Assembly: GCF_005696555.1 (NCBI RefSeq)
Contig: NZ_CP040005.1
Coordinates: 2,232,001-2,296,000, forward strand
Source: Actinomyces sp. oral taxon 171 str. F0337
Lineage (GTDB): Bacteria > Actinomycetota > Actinomycetes > Actinomycetales > Actinomycetaceae
DNA: 64,000 bases
Reading direction: 5' to 3'
Shown in pieces: positions 35,960 through 44,780 of the stretch. The translations under genes were made by a program, and so were the position numbers. Numbering within the stretch: position 1 is the first letter of the stretch; each line of letters starts with the position of its first letter. The notes beneath the pieces are model-generated. The model worked only from the letters and a program-made list of their open reading frames with translations. It had not been told where the DNA came from and did not search any database.

Positions 35960-38104
35960 GTGAAGCAGATGTCCCCCACTGCGCGCTCCGCGCAGCAGTC
36001 GGTACAGCGGCCCGCCCGCGCCCTCCTGGGGCGTGGGCGGGCCGCTCGTTCCCCTCTGCCGGTACTCGTCACTGTCCTGGCGATCCTGGGGGGCTGCGCC
36101 ATCATCCTGCCTCTGATGGGCATGGGCACTCGTGTGTCCTGGGGGCAGCTGCCCCAGTTGCTGGGAACGCCGTCGGCGCAGGCCGCCCTCTGGTTGTCGA
36201 TTCGTACCTGCCTGACTGCCACACTCGTCTGCGTGGCGCTGGGCATACCACTGGCACTGCTTCTGTCCCGCAGCTGGCCGGGGGTGAGATTCGCACGAGT
36301 CCTCGCGATCCTGCCGATGACGATGCCGCCGGTGGTTGCCGGTATCGCGCTGCTGGCGACCTTCGGACGTCGGGGCGTGTTCGGCACCTACCTGGAGGCC
36401 TGGGATGCTCCGATCGCCTTCACGACGACCGCCGTCGTGCTCGCCCAGGTCTTCGTCGCCATGCCTTACCTGGTGGTCACTCTGGAGGCGGCGCTGCGCA
36501 GCCGCGACACTCAGGCCGAGACCACTGCTCGAACCCTGGGGGCGGGGCCCTGGCGGGTGCTGACGCAGATCACGCTGCCGCTGGCGGCTCCTGCACTGGC
36601 CCGGGGCACCGCCCTGGCTCTGGGCCGGAGCCTGGGTGAGTTCGGGGCGACCATCGCCTTCGCGGGTTCCCGGGAGGGCGTCACCCGCACCATGCCGCTG
36701 GCCATCTACCTGGAGAAGGAGAGCGACGCGGCCACGGCCCTGGCCCTCGCAGTCGTGCTCATCGGGATGTCGTTCATCATCGTCGGGGCCACGACCGTGG
36801 ACTGGTCCGGTCTGGTCGGTGCGCTGCTGAGTGGTCGCCGGGAGCGGGCCGAGCAGGAGGTCTCCTCGTCGTCCGAGCCCTCCTCGGATGAGGAATCCGA
36901 CGGCGACGTGCCCTCTTCCGCGAGCACCGCGTCCACCGAACCGCCCCAGGGCACCGGGCGCGGCCAGGACCTGCACGTCACCTTCGAGCTGCCGGAGCGC
37001 GATGTCGTCGTCAACCTGGAGGTGGAGGCGGGGCGCACGACGGCGCTCATCGGCCCCAATGGCTCAGGCAAGTCGACGGTCTGCTCCGTGGTGGCCGGCC
37101 TGCTTGACGCCGAGAACGGTCACGTGGTGCTCGGCGGACGAGTCCTGGACGGCCCCGGGGGCTTCGTGCGGGCGGGGCGGCGCCAGGTGGCGCTGCTCAG
37201 CCAGCAGCCGGGCGTCTTCACCCACATGTCGGTGCTGGGCAACGTGATGTTCGCGCTGCGCTGCCAGGGGGTGGGCCGCCTGGAGGCGACGCGCCGGGCC
37301 CGCGCCGAGCTGGCCGCCGTCGGGGCCGATCACCTGGCCTCCCGTTCGGGAGGCGCGCTCTCGGGCGGGCAGGCGGCCCGGGTGGCGCTGGCCCGGGCGC
37401 TGGCGACGGGCCCTCGCCTGCTGGTCCTGGACGAGCCGATGGCCGCCCTTGACGTCACCGCCCGCCAGGAGATGCGCCGCCTGGTGGCACGCCGATGCGC
37501 TGAGGAGGGGCTGACGCTGCTGCTGGTGACCCATGACGTCCTGGACCTGACGGCTCTGGCCGAGGACGTCGTCGTCCTGGACCGTGGCCGAGTCGTGGAG
37601 CAGGGGCCGACGGCGCGGGTCCTGCCCGCGCCGCGTTCGGACTTCGTCGCCCGCCTGACGGGGACGGCCGTACTCACCGGGGTCGTTGACGGCGACGCCG
37701 AGGCGCCGGGATTGCGCCTGCCGTCGGGGCAGGTCGTTCATGGCCGCCCCCGGGAGGATGCCCCTGACGGGTGGGTCGGCGAGCAGCGCCACCGGGACAA
37801 CCACGACGAGGTCCACGAGGCCCTGCACCCCGGAGCGCCGGGAATTGCGCTGGTACCGCCCGACGCCGTCGCCCTCTACAGGCAGGCGCCGCACGGCAGT
37901 CCCCGCAACGTCCTGTCCGGCCGCGTGACGGGTCTGGAGCGCTCGGGGGCGCTGGTGAGCGTGCGCCTGGAGCTGGAGGAGGGGCAGCGGCTGTCGGCGG
38001 CGGTCACCGCGGGTGCCGTGGCCGAGCTCGGCATCACCGAGGGCCGGGAGATCTGCTGCGTCATCAAGGCTGTTCAGGTGCGTATCCTGGCTCGCCGGGG
38101 TTGA
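35960..38104 (+). CDS. modBC: ModB-ModC fusion: molybdate ABC transporter permease and ATPase in one polypeptide
   Basis: This 714-residue protein joins a ModB permease (residues ~1-290; LPMTMPPVVAGIALLATFG and LGRSLGEFGATIAFAG) to a ModC ATPase through an acidic Ser/Glu linker (~295-330). The ATPase has Walker A GPNGSGKST (~364), signature LSGGQAARVALARAL (~465) and Walker B LLVLDEP, followed by a TOBE-type molybdate-binding domain. It imports molybdate using ModA. The start is GTG 35960; no Shine-Dalgarno is visible, and TACACA seven bases upstream may serve a leaderless start. ATG 35969 is an alternative. It lies in the nar-mod-moe run. Confidence 0.92.
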   Translation: MKQMSPTARSAQQSVQRPARALLGRGRAARSPLPVLVTVLAILGGCAIILPLMGMGTRVSWGQLPQLLGTPSAQAALWLSIRTCLTATLVCVALGIPLALLLSRSWPGVRFARVLAILPMTMPPVVAGIALLATFGRRGVFGTYLEAWDAPIAFTTTAVVLAQVFVAMPYLVVTLEAALRSRDTQAETTARTLGAGPWRVLTQITLPLAAPALARGTALALGRSLGEFGATIAFAGSREGVTRTMPLAIYLEKESDAATALALAVVLIGMSFIIVGATTVDWSGLVGALLSGRRERAEQEVSSSSEPSSDEESDGDVPSSASTASTEPPQGTGRGQDLHVTFELPERDVVVNLEVEAGRTTALIGPNGSGKSTVCSVVAGLLDAENGHVVLGGRVLDGPGGFVRAGRRQVALLSQQPGVFTHMSVLGNVMFALRCQGVGRLEATRRARAELAAVGADHLASRSGGALSGGQAARVALARALATGPRLLVLDEPMAALDVTARQEMRRLVARRCAEEGLTLLLVTHDVLDLTALAEDVVVLDRGRVVEQGPTARVLPAPRSDFVARLTGTAVLTGVVDGDAEAPGLRLPSGQVVHGRPREDAPDGWVGEQRHRDNHDEVHEALHPGAPGIALVPPDAVALYRQAPHGSPRNVLSGRVTGLERSGALVSVRLELEEGQRLSAAVTAGAVAELGITEGREICCVIKAVQVRILARRG

Positions 38105-38160
38105 GAACTGCGGTACCGGGGCGTTGAGAGAAGTACCGGATGAGGATGAGGGAGGGCCTT

Positions 38161-39471
38161 GTGAGCACCGTTGACCGAAGCACTCGCGATGGCGTCTGCA
38201 GTTCGGTGGTCGCTGAGGAGCGTCTGCGGCCGCTGAGCCGCGATGAGCTGGAGCGCTACCACCGCAACGCGCTCGTGCCGCAGGTGGGGGTCGTGGGGCA
38301 GCAGCGCATCCGCGCGTCCCGGGTCCTGCTCATCGGTGCCGGCGGGCTCGGGGCGCCGGCGGCCCTGTACCTGGCGGCCGCCGGGGTGGAGACGATCGGG
38401 CTCATTGACGACGACGACGTCGACGTGTCCAACCTGCAACGCCAGGTCATCCATGCCACGGCCGCCGTGGGGCGCCCCAAGGTGGACTCGGCGGCCGAGG
38501 CGATCAGGGCGCTCAATCCCGACGTTGAGGTCGTTGCCCACCGGACTCGGTTGACGGCGGACAATGCCCGGGACCTACTGGGCGGCTGGGACGTGGTCAT
38601 TGACGGCACGGACAACTTCCCCACGCGGTACCTGGTCAACGACGCCGCCGTCATGCTGGGGCTGCCGCTGGTGCACGGGGCGGTGCTGGGGTTCAACGGG
38701 CAGGTGGGGGTCTTCGATGCGCGCCGGGGCCCGTGCTACCGGTGCCTGCACCCCGCTCCACCGCCCGCAGGATCGGTGCCCTCCTGTGCGGAGGCGGGGG
38801 TGCTGGGGGTACTGCCCGGCATCATCGGGACGATGCAGGCCGCCGAGGCGCTCAAGCTGGTGATCGGCGGCGGGCAGCCGCTGCTGGGGAGGCTGGCGAT
38901 GCTTGACGCCTGGGGGGCGCATCTGCGGGAGATTCCGGTGGCGAAGAACCCGGCCTGCCCGGTGTGCGGGGAGAACCCGAGTATCACGACGCTGGTTCCG
39001 GAGACTGATGCCTGCGTGAGTCCCCGGACTCCCAAGGCCGACACGCAGCCGCAGGAGCCCGGCTCCGGGGACGTCGTCCGCCGGCAGCCCAGGAGTTCCG
39101 AGTCCAGCTACGCTGCGTCCCCTCGGATTCAGGGAGGCGGTGAGGTCCTGGAGCCCGGGGCAGGGGTGGAGACCGTCTCAGCTGCCGGGCTGAGGAGGCT
39201 CCTGGAGGGCGCCGAGCCGCCGGCGCTGCTGGACGTGCGTGAGGACATCGAGGTGGCGCTCGAGCCGATGGAGGGCGCGCTGCACATTCCGCTGCGCGAG
39301 GTCGTGGCACGGATGGACGAGCTGGATGGGGATCGTCCGACCGTGGTCGTATGCGCCGCTGGCGTGCGCTCGGTCCGAGCCATCGAGGCACTAAGCGCAG
39401 CGAATTACCCCGGTCGGCTTATCAACCTCGAGGGCGGCATGAAGGCCTGGGCGGCCGGAGCAGCCGACTGA
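38161..39471 (+). CDS. moeZ: MoeB/MoeZ-type adenylyltransferase with C-terminal rhodanese domain
   Basis: This 436-residue protein has a ThiF/E1 domain (LLIGAGGLGAPAALYL, DDDDVDVSNLQRQVIH, DGTDNFPTRYLVND, and the zinc CxxC in CYRCLH and CPVCG). A ~70-residue low-complexity linker follows, then a rhodanese domain with active-site VCAAGVRS. It adenylates and sulfurates the MoaD C-terminus, supplying sulfur for molybdopterin. GTG 38161 is chosen for the gggaggg ribosome site; ATG 38140 has none. It closes the nitrate/molybdenum run of genes. Confidence 0.9.
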   Translation: MSTVDRSTRDGVCSSVVAEERLRPLSRDELERYHRNALVPQVGVVGQQRIRASRVLLIGAGGLGAPAALYLAAAGVETIGLIDDDDVDVSNLQRQVIHATAAVGRPKVDSAAEAIRALNPDVEVVAHRTRLTADNARDLLGGWDVVIDGTDNFPTRYLVNDAAVMLGLPLVHGAVLGFNGQVGVFDARRGPCYRCLHPAPPPAGSVPSCAEAGVLGVLPGIIGTMQAAEALKLVIGGGQPLLGRLAMLDAWGAHLREIPVAKNPACPVCGENPSITTLVPETDACVSPRTPKADTQPQEPGSGDVVRRQPRSSESSYAASPRIQGGGEVLEPGAGVETVSAAGLRRLLEGAEPPALLDVREDIEVALEPMEGALHIPLREVVARMDELDGDRPTVVVCAAGVRSVRAIEALSAANYPGRLINLEGGMKAWAAGAAD

Positions 39472-39529
39472 CCGGAGCTTCGGCGTCGGGCGACGCGCTT
39501 CTGGGCATGGGGAAGGTCGTTGTGGTGAT

Positions 39530-39748
39530 GTGAGGTCTACTGACATCCGGGTACCCGAGATGGCGCAGATCAAGCGTTGCTCAACCTGGGTGTTGCTCGC
39601 GACCGGTGATCCTCGGGTGATCCGTCCCGGTCAGGGAATCATTCGCTACTCGTACTCGCCCCTGGGGTGCAAGGATGACTCCTGGATCGATGCTACCGAT
39701 GCCTTCTGCCGCGACCTGGAAGGACTGATCAGATGCCGGGAATACTAG
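39530..39748 (+). CDS. Short ORF of unknown function overlapping the EamA gene
   Basis: This 72-codon frame (GTG 39530; a shorter version starts at ATG 39560) encodes a polar protein including GDPRVIRPGQGIIRYSYSPL. It overlaps the start of the next gene by 16 bases, which suggests real translation and coupling. I do not recognise the family. The end resembles the C-terminal strand-helix of some aminotransferases, so it may be a gene fragment. The start is uncertain because neither candidate has a convincing ribosome site. Confidence 0.35.
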   Translation: MRSTDIRVPEMAQIKRCSTWVLLATGDPRVIRPGQGIIRYSYSPLGCKDDSWIDATDAFCRDLEGLIRCREY

Positions 39749-40623
39749 ATGACCGATATGCCCGGGGCGCGGTGGTGGTGCTCGGTGGGGTCCTGCTCAT
39801 GTCCTTCGATGCAGCCCTCATCCGTGCCGTAGATCAGCCGGCCGGGGTGTTGTCGTTGTGGCGCGGCGTGCTGATATGCGCTGCCATGGTGCTGGCGGCA
39901 GGAGTCTGCCACGTTGCTGGAGTAAAGCAACGCTGGGACAACGAGTGGGCTGCTTGGGGTAACGGACTGATGTTCGGGATGGCATCGGTGGCGTTCGTGT
40001 ACTCCATCGAGAGCACTTCCGCCGCTAACACGCTTTTTATCATGGCTACCATGCCGGTATGGTCGGCAGTTCTGGGACGAGTGTTTCTTCGAGCCAGCAT
40101 CGACCGGCCGACGGTCCTGGCGATCCTGGCGTCGCTGGCCGGTATGACGGTCATCTTCGCTTCACAGCTGTCCAGCGCCGCAGGTCGGGGGGAACTGCTG
40201 GCCCTGCTGGCTGCCGTGTCGATGAGCGGTGGTTTCGTATGCTCCTCCAGACGCCGCTCCAGCCCTTTCCTCACCACTGCCGTCGGTGGGGCGCTGTGCG
40301 CACTCACCGCTGCTGCCCTTCTGCACGGGGTCGAGGCTCCTGATGAGTCCTCCTCATGGCTGCCTCTGGTGGCCGAGGGCTTCGTGGTCATGCCGGTCGG
40401 TCTGGTCTGCTTATCGGTTGGGCCGAAGTTCCTGCCCGTGCACCATGTGGCGATCTTCGTGTTGGCGGAGACGGTGCTGGGCCCGGTGTGGGTGTGGCTG
40501 TTCTTCCGTGAGAATCCCGGGGCGGCCTCACTCGTAGGTGGGTCGGTGGTCATCGGGGCGATCATCGGCCTCAACACGTACTACATTCGCCGCTCAAGGA
40601 GGGAGAGAGCGGGTGCGACGTGA
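39733..40623 (+). CDS. EamA/DMT-family transporter
   Basis: This 296-residue membrane protein has ten hydrophobic segments in two halves, the EamA/drug-metabolite transporter pattern (VVVLGGVLLMSFDAALIRAV at the start; FVLAETVLGPVWVWLFFREN near residue 245). The substrate is unknown. ATG 39733 has ggaagga just upstream, inside the preceding short ORF. Its end overlaps the Nudix gene start. Codon use is slightly less GC-rich than in surrounding core genes, hinting at a separate history. Confidence 0.85.
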   Translation: MPGILDDRYARGAVVVLGGVLLMSFDAALIRAVDQPAGVLSLWRGVLICAAMVLAAGVCHVAGVKQRWDNEWAAWGNGLMFGMASVAFVYSIESTSAANTLFIMATMPVWSAVLGRVFLRASIDRPTVLAILASLAGMTVIFASQLSSAAGRGELLALLAAVSMSGGFVCSSRRRSSPFLTTAVGGALCALTAAALLHGVEAPDESSSWLPLVAEGFVVMPVGLVCLSVGPKFLPVHHVAIFVLAETVLGPVWVWLFFRENPGAASLVGGSVVIGAIIGLNTYYIRRSRRERAGAT

Positions 40624-41035
40624 TAAGCGTGACATGGGGGAGAGTCCGCCAGTCATCAAGTGCGCTGCGGTCGTCCTCCGCGGGAACAGCATGCTGCTTG
40701 TCCGCAAGCGTGGTACGACCGACCTCATTTCTCCTGGAGGCAAGCTGGAGAGGGGGGAATCGCATGTCGCCTGCCTCGCTCGTGAGCTTGATGAGGAACT
40801 CGGGGTCTCGTTGGTGTCGGCCACCTACTTTGGTACCTACGATGACGTCTCCATCTTCGACCGGAGCAGGATGATCACCCTATTCGTCTACATGTGCGAT
40901 ATTGTGGGCGACCCGGTCCCTCGCTCTGAGATCGAGGCCGTAGAATGGGTCCCCGTGACCTGCTCGCCAGGCGATGGGTCAACCTTTCAGAGCAGGGTCA
41001 TTCCTGATATTGCAAGGATGCGTGGCCAATGCTGA
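40613..41035 (+). CDS. Nudix hydrolase
   Basis: This 140-residue protein has a complete Nudix box, running from GGKLERGES to RELDEELGV, near residues 43-65. It should hydrolyse a nucleoside-diphosphate-linked substrate; which one is unknown. GTG 40613 has an excellent aaggaggg ribosome site and overlaps the transporter's end by 11 bases; ATG 40634 is an alternative. Its own end overlaps the HAD gene by seven bases, so the three proteins are co-produced. Confidence 0.87.
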   Translation: MRRDKRDMGESPPVIKCAAVVLRGNSMLLVRKRGTTDLISPGGKLERGESHVACLARELDEELGVSLVSATYFGTYDDVSIFDRSRMITLFVYMCDIVGDPVPRSEIEAVEWVPVTCSPGDGSTFQSRVIPDIARMRGQC

Positions 41036-42123
41036 GCAGCCCGGTGGGCGTAGTGACAGACCTGGACGGGACCGTCGTCTTCGGCCGAGTCGCCGATCCC
41101 CGGCTGTCCCCCTTTATCAGGCGGGCCGCGGGACGTGAGGACATATCGGTCATCGTGGCGACCTCGCGTGCACCCCGAGGAATGGCCGAGGTACTGGGCG
41201 ACGCCGTGGCCTGCCTGGAAGGCTCGGTCTGCCTCAACGGGGCTCTCTTGCGCCTAGGAGACAAGGAGAGGCGCTACCCCATGAGGGCTGATCACGTCCG
41301 CGCCGTCGTGGACGCCGCCTTCCGCGCGGGCATGCCCCTCTACGTGGACCAGGGCAGCTCTTTCACTGCACTGGCGGGCCATGACCCCGCCGCAGATCCG
41401 TGGTCGGGGGAAGTGTCTGAAGCGGTCTCAGATTTCGCTGAGTCTCCAGAGACAGGGGTGGAGAAGAAGTCCCGGCGAAGGGACAGCCAAGATTCCGGGA
41501 CGGCACAGGGCCTCTGGGACGGCCTGGAGCACATGCGGGACTACCCGGATGGCACGTGGTGCACCGACCCGGCGCAGGTACCGACTGAGGATGTGCTCAA
41601 GGTGACGGTCGTCAGCAAAAGGTGCCGGGGCCGTGCGGGGCAGGACATCATCAGGCAGAGCATTACTGATCCGCTACAAGGAGCGGCTGGTCCGGGTACG
41701 AGGGCTGCTGACGCGCAGGATACGGGTGGGCCGGAGCCCGCGAGCACTCTCCAGGACTCGCTGGGGCTACGCCTCGACGGCGTCGTCGCCTACCCGCACG
41801 AGGACGGCGTGGTCGATGTCTGCGCGGCAGGGGTGGACAAGAGCGTCTGCATGAGGCTGCCGGCCGCCTCGGGAGGTGCGGGTACCATGGGAGGGACAGC
41901 CATCATGGGGCAGTCACCGGCCCTTCGCCATCGACCCGTCTCCACGTGGGTCGCGGTAGGCAACGACGCCAACGACGTGGAGATGATCTGCGCGGCAGAC
42001 ATCGGTGTCATTGTCGGGGACGGGCTGAAAGAGGTCAGGGCAAGGAGGCAGACGGTCCGCGTCCCCTCACGCCCTGGCGCGGTGGTGTCCATTCTGGAGC
42101 AGCTGCTTGAGCTGCACCACTGA
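41029..42123 (+). CDS. HAD-superfamily (Cof-type) phosphatase
   Basis: This 364-residue protein has HAD motif I at the N-terminus (VVTDLDGTVVFG) and motif IV near the C-terminus (VGNDANDVEMICAAD). The cap region between is long and contains low-complexity inserts (KKSRRRDSQDSG and a Gly/Ala/Asp stretch near 220). The likely substrate is a small phosphorylated sugar or nucleotide. It overlaps the Nudix gene, and the transporter-Nudix-HAD trio suggests salvage or detoxification of a nucleotide-like compound (inference). Confidence 0.83.
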   Translation: MLSSPVGVVTDLDGTVVFGRVADPRLSPFIRRAAGREDISVIVATSRAPRGMAEVLGDAVACLEGSVCLNGALLRLGDKERRYPMRADHVRAVVDAAFRAGMPLYVDQGSSFTALAGHDPAADPWSGEVSEAVSDFAESPETGVEKKSRRRDSQDSGTAQGLWDGLEHMRDYPDGTWCTDPAQVPTEDVLKVTVVSKRCRGRAGQDIIRQSITDPLQGAAGPGTRAADAQDTGGPEPASTLQDSLGLRLDGVVAYPHEDGVVDVCAAGVDKSVCMRLPAASGGAGTMGGTAIMGQSPALRHRPVSTWVAVGNDANDVEMICAADIGVIVGDGLKEVRARRQTVRVPSRPGAVVSILEQLLELHH

Positions 42124-42591
42124 CGTCACCACCGGCATGTGTGGAGTGCCTGGCGTTTCTCGGACTTGGGGAGATTCTCTTTTCATGAGTAGATATGGGA
42201 GAAGACCATGCGAGCAGCGAAGTACTCAGAGGAACTGCTGGACACAGATCAAGCGTGAAGCGGCCTGTGGAGGACCACCACAGCGGAGGTGACCGAGTCC
42301 TACGATCTTGTGAGCCACAGACGTGGGCAACCGGGCCGCAAGGAAGGTGCATGCCACCGGCCAGGACAGTCAGAAGACCTCCGAGTCGGCTTAAAACTCA
42401 CGAAGCTCAAGGCGGAGGTCCATCAGCTGCGTGGGAGACACGAGTTCCTAAAATGCAGCAGCCTGGCTTGCGAAGGAACAACGTCGGCGACCAAGGTGCT
42501 TGCGAGGGCACGGAACGCGAAGGCGTTGGTGCAGGTGATGCTCCTCTCGGCACGGGCGACGGCCGCAGACGCGCTGGCACTCACGCTGGCC
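42124..42591. other. Gap between the HAD gene and the iron permease, with an IS remnant
   Basis: No intact gene is seen in this 468-base stretch. It holds a decayed transposase fragment (42208-42470, listed separately) and a tail of ~120 bases reaching the end of the leftward permease gene. Confidence 0.6.
42208..42470 (+). pseudogene. Degenerate IS3-family transposase orfA remnant
   Basis: ATG 42208 reads MRAAKYSEELLDTDQA then stops, like the (R)KYSEEL start of IS3-family OrfA. About 120 bases later another frame reads KLKAEVHQLRGRHEFLKCSS, matching the OrfA leucine-zipper end (K-L-R-x-E-x-x-x-L-R-x-x-x-E-I-L-K-x-x-S). The two parts are frameshifted and interrupted, so the element is dead. 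No orfB or terminal inverted repeats were seen. Confidence 0.55.
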
Positions 42592-43707
42592 TCAGCCGGT
42601 CTGCCCGCGGCGGTCGGAGGAGAACATGAGCAGCCAGATGAGGTAGAACCCGCCGACTGCTGCACTGACCAGGCCCACAGGAATCTGAAAAGGGCTGAGC
42701 AGTCGCTGCGCCAGAAAATCGGCCCCGCCCAGCAGCAGCGCCCCCATCGCCGCCGAGGTGATCATCGTGATCCCGGCCGACCGGCTCAACCGGCGTGCCA
42801 GCTGCGGTGCGGCCAGGGCGATGAAACCGATCGGCCCGGCCGTTGCCACGCAGATCGCCGCGAGCACGACGCCGTAGCCGAGCATCGCGCCACGCACCCT
42901 GCCGACCTGCAGTCCCAGGCTGGTCGCGGCGTCGTCGCCCATCTCCAGCAGACCCGCGGGCCGCACGAGCCACACGACCTGGGACAGCAGCACCAGCGCG
43001 GCAAGAGCCAGGGGCCTGACCTGCCCCCAGGAGATCGCGTTGAAGGAGCCGTACTGCCAGGCCTTGGCCGACTCGGCACTGGGAAGACTTGCCTGGGAGA
43101 TGAGGTAGTTATTGGCCGCCGAGAGCATCTCGGAGATGGCGACCCCGGTCAGGACCAGGTTGTCCCCACCCACACCCCCGCGCCGTGAGACGAGTGCAAC
43201 CGCCGCCGCGGTCACGAACCCTCCGACGACCGCACCCGCCGAGACCTGGAGATCACTCGCCGACGCTGCCAGCAGGAGCATGAACAACCCGCCGGTGGAG
43301 GCCCCGGTCGTGAACCCGACGATGTCGGGACTGCCCAGAGGATTTCGCGACAGGCTTTGGAAAACAGCACCTGATAGCGCCAGCATCGCCCCCACCAGCA
43401 CCGCCGCGACCGCGCGCGGAAGCCGCTGGTTGAGGACGAAGAAACGATCCATCTTGCTTCCACCCCCTGTCAGCAGCGTGTGCAGCGCGTCTGCCGCGGA
43501 GATGTTGTAGGCACCGAACAGCACCGAGGCAACCACCACGACCAACGTCGCGGCCAGCGCCAGCACCGTCACCGCGGCGGCCCGCTGGTGGACGAGGAAC
43601 GCCCTCTGTCCTCCAACGCGATACCGCAGCTGGGAGATCGGCGGTCCGAGACGCACCCCCGCGATCAACGACGGCGAGCCGTCGGCCGCCTCCCTCACCC
43701 GCCTCAT
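42592..43707 (-). CDS. Iron-siderophore ABC transporter permease (FecCD family)
   Basis: This 371-residue membrane protein has the FecCD/BtuC pattern: about ten helices, LPRAVAAVLVGAMLALSGAVFQSLSRNPLG split over residues ~95-125, GPIGFIALAAPQLARRL and the final hydrophobic IPVGLVSAAVGGFYLIWLL. It forms the channel with the second permease. The start overlaps the upstream permease stop (ATGA). Its 3' end borders the IS remnant. The ATPase and binding protein are encoded divergently. Confidence 0.9.
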   Translation of the reverse strand: MRRVREAADGSPSLIAGVRLGPPISQLRYRVGGQRAFLVHQRAAAVTVLALAATLVVVVASVLFGAYNISAADALHTLLTGGGSKMDRFFVLNQRLPRAVAAVLVGAMLALSGAVFQSLSRNPLGSPDIVGFTTGASTGGLFMLLLAASASDLQVSAGAVVGGFVTAAAVALVSRRGGVGGDNLVLTGVAISEMLSAANNYLISQASLPSAESAKAWQYGSFNAISWGQVRPLALAALVLLSQVVWLVRPAGLLEMGDDAATSLGLQVGRVRGAMLGYGVVLAAICVATAGPIGFIALAAPQLARRLSRSAGITMITSAAMGALLLGGADFLAQRLLSPFQIPVGLVSAAVGGFYLIWLLMFSSDRRGQTG

Positions 43708-44747
43708 CGCCCTCTCACCCCCATGCGCTGAATGACCATGAGCAGCAGCACCGGACCACCGATGAACGCGGTCACGACGCCCGCCTCCATCTCACCGGAG
43801 TCCAGGATGACCCGCCCCAGGATGTCGGCGGCCAGCAGCAGGACCGGCCCGGCGACGACGGAGACCACCAGCAGCTTGCGCTGATCGGCCCCCAGGGCCA
43901 GCCGCAGCACGTGCGGGACCACCAGCCCGACGAAGGAGATCGGCCCGACCGCCGCCGTCGACGCACCGCACAGGAGGGTGATCGAGGTGAGTGCCAGAGC
44001 CCGAGCGCGCCTCGGGCTGACACCGAGGGCCTGGGCCTGCTCCTCCCCCAGCGCCAGGGCGTTGAGAGTGAGTCCCGAGGCCAGGGCCAGCACCAGTCCG
44101 ACGACGAGGAAGGGCGCCACCCACACCAGCAACTCCGCATCACGGTCCACCAGCGAGCCCAGAACCCAGAAGCGGTAGGAGTCGAAGGTGACGGAGTCGT
44201 ACATCGTGACGGTCCCGGTGATCGACCGCAGGCTCGCCCCCAGTGCCACCCCGGCCAGCACGAGTCTGGCGGGGCCGGCGTCGGCGCTGCGCACTGATAT
44301 GAGATGGACGAGGAAGGCGGCCAGGGCGGCCCCCGCGAAGGCGAACCAGAGGAATTCGCCGACGTCGGTCAGCCCCAGCAAAGACATCGACAGGACCACC
44401 GACAATGACGCCCCCGCGTTGACGCCGAGAATACCCGGCTCGGCCAAGGGGTTGCGGGTCAGGCCCTGCATGACGACCCCGGCCACGGCCAGCGCGGCAC
44501 CCACCATGGCTGCCAGGACGGTCCGCGGCATTCGCAGCTGCCAGACGATGATCGAGGCCACCGTCCTCTCCCCCGGAACGAAGGCGCTCACCAGCTCCTC
44601 CAGCGTCAGACTTTGCGACCCGACGGCCAGGCTCACCAGGCACAGGAGAACGGTCAGCACCGCCAGGACAATGACGACAACCCCTGTAGGGACTCTTGTG
44701 GCCGCACGCCCCGTCTCGGGTTGCGCCCGAAGGGCGATCTCTGCCAC
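43704..44747 (-). CDS. Iron-siderophore ABC transporter permease (FecCD family)
   Basis: This 347-residue permease begins at GTG 44747, with a G-rich ribosome site (gtggggga). FecCD motifs include RMPRTVLAAMVGAALAVAG, VMQGLTRNPLAEPG and GPISFVGLVVPHVLRL. It pairs with the following permease as a heterodimer. It is divergent from the binding-protein gene across only 70 bases, which contain the iron-box-like site at 44800-44818. Confidence 0.9.
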   Translation of the reverse strand: MAEIALRAQPETGRAATRVPTGVVVIVLAVLTVLLCLVSLAVGSQSLTLEELVSAFVPGERTVASIIVWQLRMPRTVLAAMVGAALAVAGVVMQGLTRNPLAEPGILGVNAGASLSVVLSMSLLGLTDVGEFLWFAFAGAALAAFLVHLISVRSADAGPARLVLAGVALGASLRSITGTVTMYDSVTFDSYRFWVLGSLVDRDAELLVWVAPFLVVGLVLALASGLTLNALALGEEQAQALGVSPRRARALALTSITLLCGASTAAVGPISFVGLVVPHVLRLALGADQRKLLVVSVVAGPVLLLAADILGRVILDSGEMEAGVVTAFIGGPVLLLMVIQRMGVRGR

Positions 44748-44780
44748 GTCCCCACCCCCACCTTTTCCTCTGGATGATTC

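Noticed and set aside
42289..43188. 299-codon plus-strand frame across the IS remnant and the permease
   Set aside because: Apart from the short OrfA-like zipper, the translation is the antisense shadow of the FecCD permease.
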